Origin: Halorubrum hochsteinianum
GTDB taxonomy: Archaea; Halobacteriota; Halobacteria; Halobacteriales; Haloferacaceae
Assembly (NCBI RefSeq): GCF_023702125.1
Contig: NZ_CP098415.1
Location: 1,736,001-1,800,000, forward strand
Reading direction: 5' to 3'
Length of the DNA stretch: 64,000 nucleotides
Position 1 is the first letter of the stretch. The number at the start of each line of letters is the position of its first letter. Position numbers and translations under genes: made by a program. Below are positions 60,363-64,000 of the stretch, piece after piece. Below the pieces are notes generated by a model. That model ran no database searches, was not told the origin of the DNA, and was given only the letters and a program-made list of their open reading frames with translations.

Positions 60363-61355
60363 TCACCGGTCGGCACTCGAGCGCGTGTGATACGAGTGTC
60401 CCGACTTGAATTCGGTCAACTCTTCGATCCGCGATTCGAGCTCTTCGACTTCGTCGCGAAGCTGGTCGGCGTCGTCAGCATCGCTCGCCGCAAGTTGGTC
60501 TTTCAGCCCTTGGAGCCGTGTCTCCTTGCGATCTTCGTCCACCTCGGCTTTCCGAACGTACTCGGTTTCTTCAGTCTCGAAGACGTCGCTTTCGGCGACG
60601 TCAGTCACCTCAAGAGCATCATCAACCTTCCCACGATCAACGCTCACTACCCGGCTACGGTCGATTCCGGCTGCTTCGAGCGTGTCCAGCACCTCGTCGT
60701 CGTCTTTGAGCGAGCGGTTCGTCCGAGCAGTCCGCTGGACTGAGCCGTACGAGCCCGAGACGGGTCGATCGTGATGGAGTCGGTCTAAGAGCATGTCGGC
60801 GATCTCCTTCCGGAGGTCGTTGGCGTTCCGTTGGACGTCCGAGAGCAAGGTATACAAGTCGATGAGTGTCCCTGTCTCGACTCCTTCGAGCGCCTCCACC
60901 TCGTGGCGTTCCAGCGCGTCGACGAGCAAGAGCGCATCCGCATAGACGTCGAGATCGGGTTCTGTCCGTTCGTCTGGAGCAGAGTCAGAGGACGGGTCCT
61001 CGTCGAGTAACAGCGAGGTGGTCGGCTCTTCCGTCTTGATGATCACACCCCGGTCGTCATTCACCTCGAATCGTGGATGGAGACTCAATATCGTCGGGTA
61101 TGGATCCGCATCGGGTGGGAGTCGATCGAGGTCGAACCCATCGGTAGAGTCGGAGACACGTCGATACAGTGTCTCGAACTGGTCTTTTTGAAGCGGTCGC
61201 GACTCACCGCTATCGGTGAATCTGATGATGACACGGTGTTCCTGGACGCCAGTGATCTGAAACAGGTTGTTCGAGAGTGGTGTCCGGAGCGTCGCTCCTT
61301 CTGAGAGGTCATCTAACCGCTCAAGAAGATTGTGCCAGCTGACCCGAAACGACAT
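60363..61355 (-). CDS. haloarchaeal mobile-element protein of unknown function (330 aa)
   Basis: The N-terminus MSFRVSWHNLLERLDDLSEG, followed by TPLSNNLFQITGVQEHRVII and DQFETLYRRVSDSTDGFDLD then RLPPDADPYPTILSLHPRFE, looks strongly conserved and recalls proteins I have seen on many haloarchaeal plasmids; no function is known to me. The middle has helical DALERHEVEALEGVETGTLI. The C-terminus is a charged coiled coil (RLQGLKDQLAASDADDADQL). Start at 61355 because the conserved part begins there; the longer frame upstream is Ser-rich and unlike haloarchaeal protein. Confidence 0.72.
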   Translation of the reverse strand: MSFRVSWHNLLERLDDLSEGATLRTPLSNNLFQITGVQEHRVIIRFTDSGESRPLQKDQFETLYRRVSDSTDGFDLDRLPPDADPYPTILSLHPRFEVNDDRGVIIKTEEPTTSLLLDEDPSSDSAPDERTEPDLDVYADALLLVDALERHEVEALEGVETGTLIDLYTLLSDVQRNANDLRKEIADMLLDRLHHDRPVSGSYGSVQRTARTNRSLKDDDEVLDTLEAAGIDRSRVVSVDRGKVDDALEVTDVAESDVFETEETEYVRKAEVDEDRKETRLQGLKDQLAASDADDADQLRDEVEELESRIEELTEFKSGHSYHTRSSADR

Positions 61356-61520
61356 GTTCGTACTGAGACCGGTGGACGCTAAATGTTTGAGGCTGTTTAC
61401 AGAGTTCACAGTTGTATCCGAGTGCGTGGACTCTGATCGGATGAATTCGCAGGAGGGCTCCGACGCGGAACTCACCCTAATTGCCAGTTACCCGCTTTAG
61501 AGGGGTGTAAATCACCTGAA

Positions 61521-61604
61521 TACGGACACCGAGACGAAGTAACAATAATTGTATGTATGTCTGACGCTCGGCGTGAGTATTAAGACGGAGGCCGGCGCAA
61601 CATC
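61521..61604. promoter_or_regulatory. probable promoter region of the candidate RNA
   Basis: AT-rich leader with GAGTATTAAGA (~61574), a TATA-like box ~25-30 nt before the start of the hairpin-rich block. Confidence 0.4.
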
Positions 61605-61890
61605 GCAGTATGCACGGCTAGGCGATGTTTAGAAAGGGGGGAAGTTCCCCTGTTGGCAGCAGGGGCCGCTTGGGAAGGGACAGGATGGCACCTGTCCGAG
61701 GATATCTCCTATTCCTCATTTCTTCCGAAGTGGTCTTAATGGTTGCGGTGGTGAGAGTCATCTCCGGCTTTCGCCGATAACCTTGCCTGCTGTCTCTGAG
61801 GCGGCCGATTACCCGATTTCGGCCGTAGCGTCGAGCACGTGCGCGGAGAGCGCACTATGCAGGACCACCCGGCTCATGGAGGTGTGCCAG
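61605..61890 (+). ncRNA. candidate structured RNA or long structured leader
   Basis: A non-coding stretch with at least five local hairpins in series: CCCCTG/CAGGGG (61647-61665), GGACAGG/CCTGTCC (61678-61697), CGGC/GCCG (~61765-61776), CGGCCGA/TCGGCCG (~61802-61824) and GTGCGC/GCGCAC (~61839-61855). No reading frame explains them. It could be a free RNA or a regulatory leader of the gene at 61895. I could not match it to RNase P, SRP RNA or another known class. Confidence 0.5.
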
Positions 61891-61894
61891 CGGC

Positions 61895-64000
61895 GTGAGT
61901 CGCTTCGCTGTCGTTGGCTGTTCCAACTGTAGTCAACACTGGGTCATCGAGGACGCCGTCAGTAGTGAAGCTGCTACCGCTCGTGAGTGCCCCCGGTGTG
62001 GGAGTCAGTATTCAGATGGCCAGTTGCGACGTCGAGCGAGAGCGGACACGTGGGAGAACGCTGTTGAGCAACGGTCGGCGCTTCTCGCGACCACTCGCAA
62101 CGCCAGCGCTGAGTTCGACGAGGTTGGCCGCTACGGCGATCTTGAAGACGAGTGGGACCGCGACCTCGTCGGCCAACCGCTCGGCGTACAAGTGCTTACA
62201 GGAGCCTTCTCAGACGATCAGCACCTCGACACAGCAGAGCGAGAGACATCCGACAAATCCGATCAGATCTCTCGTCAGCTTGGAGATCTCCGTTGTGATG
62301 AGGACGCAGGTCTCTGGATGGTTCAGCAGTACCCGGCTGTGTCGTCTGGGACAGTCCACCTCGATAAGGAGAGTCGGCCGGGTGAACTCTGGCAGCGTCT
62401 TGTTGGGGTCCTCGAAGCCGATATTGCGCTCGCCGTGCGCGAACTCGTCGGTGGCGTCGCTGATGGGGTCGCCTGGCAGAGGCTTGAATCGATTATCGAC
62501 GATCGGTTCGGGACAGTCGACCGAGAGGCCCTTCCAGACGCGGAGAGTCTGAACGGGTCGATCGTTGCGTCGACGCTGTTGAGCTTGTGTAAGGACGTTG
62601 AGTCCGAGCAGCACCAGCAGGCGCTCGAACTGCTCGAGAGCTTTGGGAGCGCAGAGTTCGGCCCGCTTGGCATCGGGTTCCCTGGTGAGCTTGCGGATGT
62701 TCGCCGGGTTGTGAAGCCGTTGCTCGCAGCCGCAGACCATACGCCGACACTCACTGTGCGGATCGATGAGTCATTCCGGGAGATCGGCCACGCCGACCAA
62801 CGCCGGCGGATGGTCCAGCTGCTCAGTTGGCTTGGCCACGGTGTGGACGTCCGGGTCGTGTTTGAGTCGTCCATCTGGATGCGGCGCTTTGCTTGGAGTT
62901 ATGATCCGGAAATCGGCGTCGACGAGTTGGATGGGAACGTCCCGGACGTGGCAGCGTTCGATGTGAGTTCACAATGCGATACAGGCCAGCGCGCTCACGG
63001 AACTGTCGACGACCATGTCGCAGCCGCGTGTGAGGCGCTTGAGGCGGACGGCGAGGTTGTCGCAACCCTCGCCCGTATTGGTGCGGAAGCCGGCCAGACA
63101 GCTAGCTACGAGGCGCTCTATGAGGCTGCTCCGTACGACGACCCCGACCAGTCCCGGAACAACGTCGCGTACCACCTGCGCCAGCTTCGCAAACACGAAC
63201 TCGTGACCGATCGCATCGCGACTAGCGACGGGAGCAAAGTCGCAATTCGCCCGGCTGGGGTACAATTCCTCGAAGAAATCGGCCGATCTGGAACGCGACA
63301 GAAACCTCTTCAAAATTTTGTGAGTCGGACCGGAAAATCCGCCGACAATCTGGAGTCTAGACCCGCGCACACACGTGAGGGGGGGACCGGCTGGAGCCGC
63401 GACCGCCTCCCAGCACTCCACACCATCCAGCCGCTTCCCCGCTCTACGTACCAGGCCGCCGTCGCGGCGACCCCCGAGAATGGCGTCGCAACTGTCGATG
63501 CGGCGGTCTCCGAGTGGGACGATCGAGCGGCTCCGCGCCGCTACATGGACTGGGACGAGAATCGCCTCGCTGTGGCCGCCGAGGTCGATAATCCGATGCA
63601 GTGGGCGGTCTGTACTGCTCGCTCGTTGGCTGATACATTTGTCTGGGACAATCTGCTAACTGACGACCGGCTCGACGAGAATGGCGACTTCCGCCGACTC
63701 CTCCAAGAGGCACCTGGAGTTCTCCAAAATAGTGCGTGCCTCGGGTGGATCGCTGAGGAAGACGAGCTGGTTGATGATATCGGTGAGTTTGGCGACCGAA
63801 TACAAGCTGTTCTCGAGGAGATTTGCGAAATGACGCGGGACATGACTCACGGCGAGTACCGCGAGTATAACTCTCGGACAGCCTTCCGGACGAAGATTCT
63901 CACCGAGTCTCTCGGTGTGATCGGCGTGATGACCCGATTACTGGACTTCGCCGGTGTCGACATCCTTCGAATCGGTCAGATGCCCCGGTTGAAGAGTGAT
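61895..64000 (+). CDS. large DUF5817-type zinc-finger protein (3' end outside window)
   Basis: A continuous frame from GTG 61895 to the window edge (over 700 codons). The N-terminus SRFAVVGCSNCSHHWVIEDA, followed by ARECPRCGSQYSDGQLRRRA, is a four-Cys zinc finger matching haloarchaeal DUF5817. A long alpha/beta region follows (DEDAGLWMVQQYPAVSSGTV, TLTVRIDESFREIGHADQRR). Around 63010-63250 there is a winged helix (VVATLARIGAEAGQTASYEA, then NNVAYHLRQLRKHELVTDRI). The end seen so far is helical. The protein is probably a DNA-associated regulator or replication/segregation protein of the element; this is an inference. No stop in the window. Confidence 0.8.
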   Translation, partial: MSRFAVVGCSNCSQHWVIEDAVSSEAATARECPRCGSQYSDGQLRRRARADTWENAVEQRSALLATTRNASAEFDEVGRYGDLEDEWDRDLVGQPLGVQVLTGAFSDDQHLDTAERETSDKSDQISRQLGDLRCDEDAGLWMVQQYPAVSSGTVHLDKESRPGELWQRLVGVLEADIALAVRELVGGVADGVAWQRLESIIDDRFGTVDREALPDAESLNGSIVASTLLSLCKDVESEQHQQALELLESFGSAEFGPLGIGFPGELADVRRVVKPLLAAADHTPTLTVRIDESFREIGHADQRRRMVQLLSWLGHGVDVRVVFESSIWMRRFAWSYDPEIGVDELDGNVPDVAAFDVSSQCDTGQRAHGTVDDHVAAACEALEADGEVVATLARIGAEAGQTASYEALYEAAPYDDPDQSRNNVAYHLRQLRKHELVTDRIATSDGSKVAIRPAGVQFLEEIGRSGTRQKPLQNFVSRTGKSADNLESRPAHTREGGTGWSRDRLPALHTIQPLPRSTYQAAVAATPENGVATVDAAVSEWDDRAAPRRYMDWDENRLAVAAEVDNPMQWAVCTARSLADTFVWDNLLTDDRLDENGDFRRLLQEAPGVLQNSACLGWIAEEDELVDDIGEFGDRIQAVLEEICEMTRDMTHGEYREYNSRTAFRTKILTESLGVIGVMTRLLDFAGVDILRIGQMPRLKSD

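Larger units (their letters stand above)
24401..64000. mobile_element. integrated genomic island, left end at mutY; right end beyond the window
   Basis: Evidence: mutY is split at ~24400, a tyrosine integrase gene follows directly, base composition drops and becomes uneven, and the content is plasmid- or virus-like (recombinases, IS elements, toxin-antitoxin-like modules, a defence operon, unknown small genes). No second mutY half appears before 64000, so the element is at least 39.6 kb. The exact attachment core cannot be read without the other junction. Confidence 0.8.

Noticed and set aside
61605-61890. RNase P RNA, SRP RNA or tRNA-like RNA
   Set aside because: No conserved core motif of these RNAs could be found; only generic hairpins are present, so no class was assigned.

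Overview
The window comes from a haloarchaeon, most likely Halorubrum or a close relative (the genus is an inference). The left part is very GC-rich and codes for strongly acidic proteins. It carries twin-arginine signal peptides, an elongator tRNA-Met with an 80-nt archaeal intron, a TFS transcript-cleavage factor and several families known mainly from Halobacteria.

Positions 1-24400 are ordinary chromosome. In order they hold the 3' part of mutS overlapping mutL; a secreted beta-helix protein; an MscS channel; tRNA-Met; a DUF457 membrane protein; a CBS protein; an amidohydrolase; a DUF4382 lipoprotein; the tetrapyrrole cluster hemC-cobA(SUMT)-hemD; a beta-RFAP synthase homologue followed by a RecA/KaiC-like protein that has lost its Walker A lysine; two zinc-site proteins; a MOT1-type molybdate/sulfate transporter; TFS; and small metabolic or unknown genes. 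Two inverted copies of a ~250-bp non-coding repeat lie at 10.2 and 21.6 kb.

At about 24400 the sequence changes. The mutY gene is cut in its middle: only the C-terminal half, with its Cys cluster, remains. A tyrosine integrase gene follows at once, and everything from there to the window end reads as an integrated element of more than 39 kb with lower and uneven GC. The integrase is itself interrupted near its N-terminus by an IS5-type element. The other half of mutY is not in the window, so the right end of the island lies beyond 64000.

Inside the island, 26.5-38.5 kb is accessory or plasmid-like DNA. It holds integrase remnants, an AAA ATPase plus small acidic protein cassette bounded by CTTAAG-centred palindromes, a decayed second copy of that cassette, further orphan palindromes, two TumE/HVO_A0114-type toxin-antitoxin-like modules each with a palindromic operator, a GDT1-type cation transporter, and an IS carrying a lipoprotein passenger gene. 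At 38.6-40.5 kb a pair of DUF1102 surface proteins sits between two identically spaced GTTACAG triplets. A serine recombinase and a membrane protein follow.

Positions 42649-55810 hold the most interesting locus: a seven-gene, co-directional, mostly overlapping operon. It encodes an AbrB-like small protein, a DUF499 ATPase, a 206-aa unknown, a DUF1156 DNA methyltransferase, an unknown with a HEPN-like RNxxxH motif, a phospholipase-D-like/SNF2 helicase and a restriction-endonuclease-like protein. It resembles BREX and DISARM in parts but has no PglZ, BrxL or DUF1998 gene. I infer an antiviral or anti-plasmid system that marks and senses DNA.

The last part (55.8-64 kb) has an IS5 element with a clear 8-bp target duplication, a mobile deoxyhypusine synthase gene, an RDD membrane protein, small regulators, a conserved-looking unknown, a candidate structured RNA at ~61.6-61.9 kb and the 5' part of a large DUF5817-type zinc-finger protein that runs off the window.
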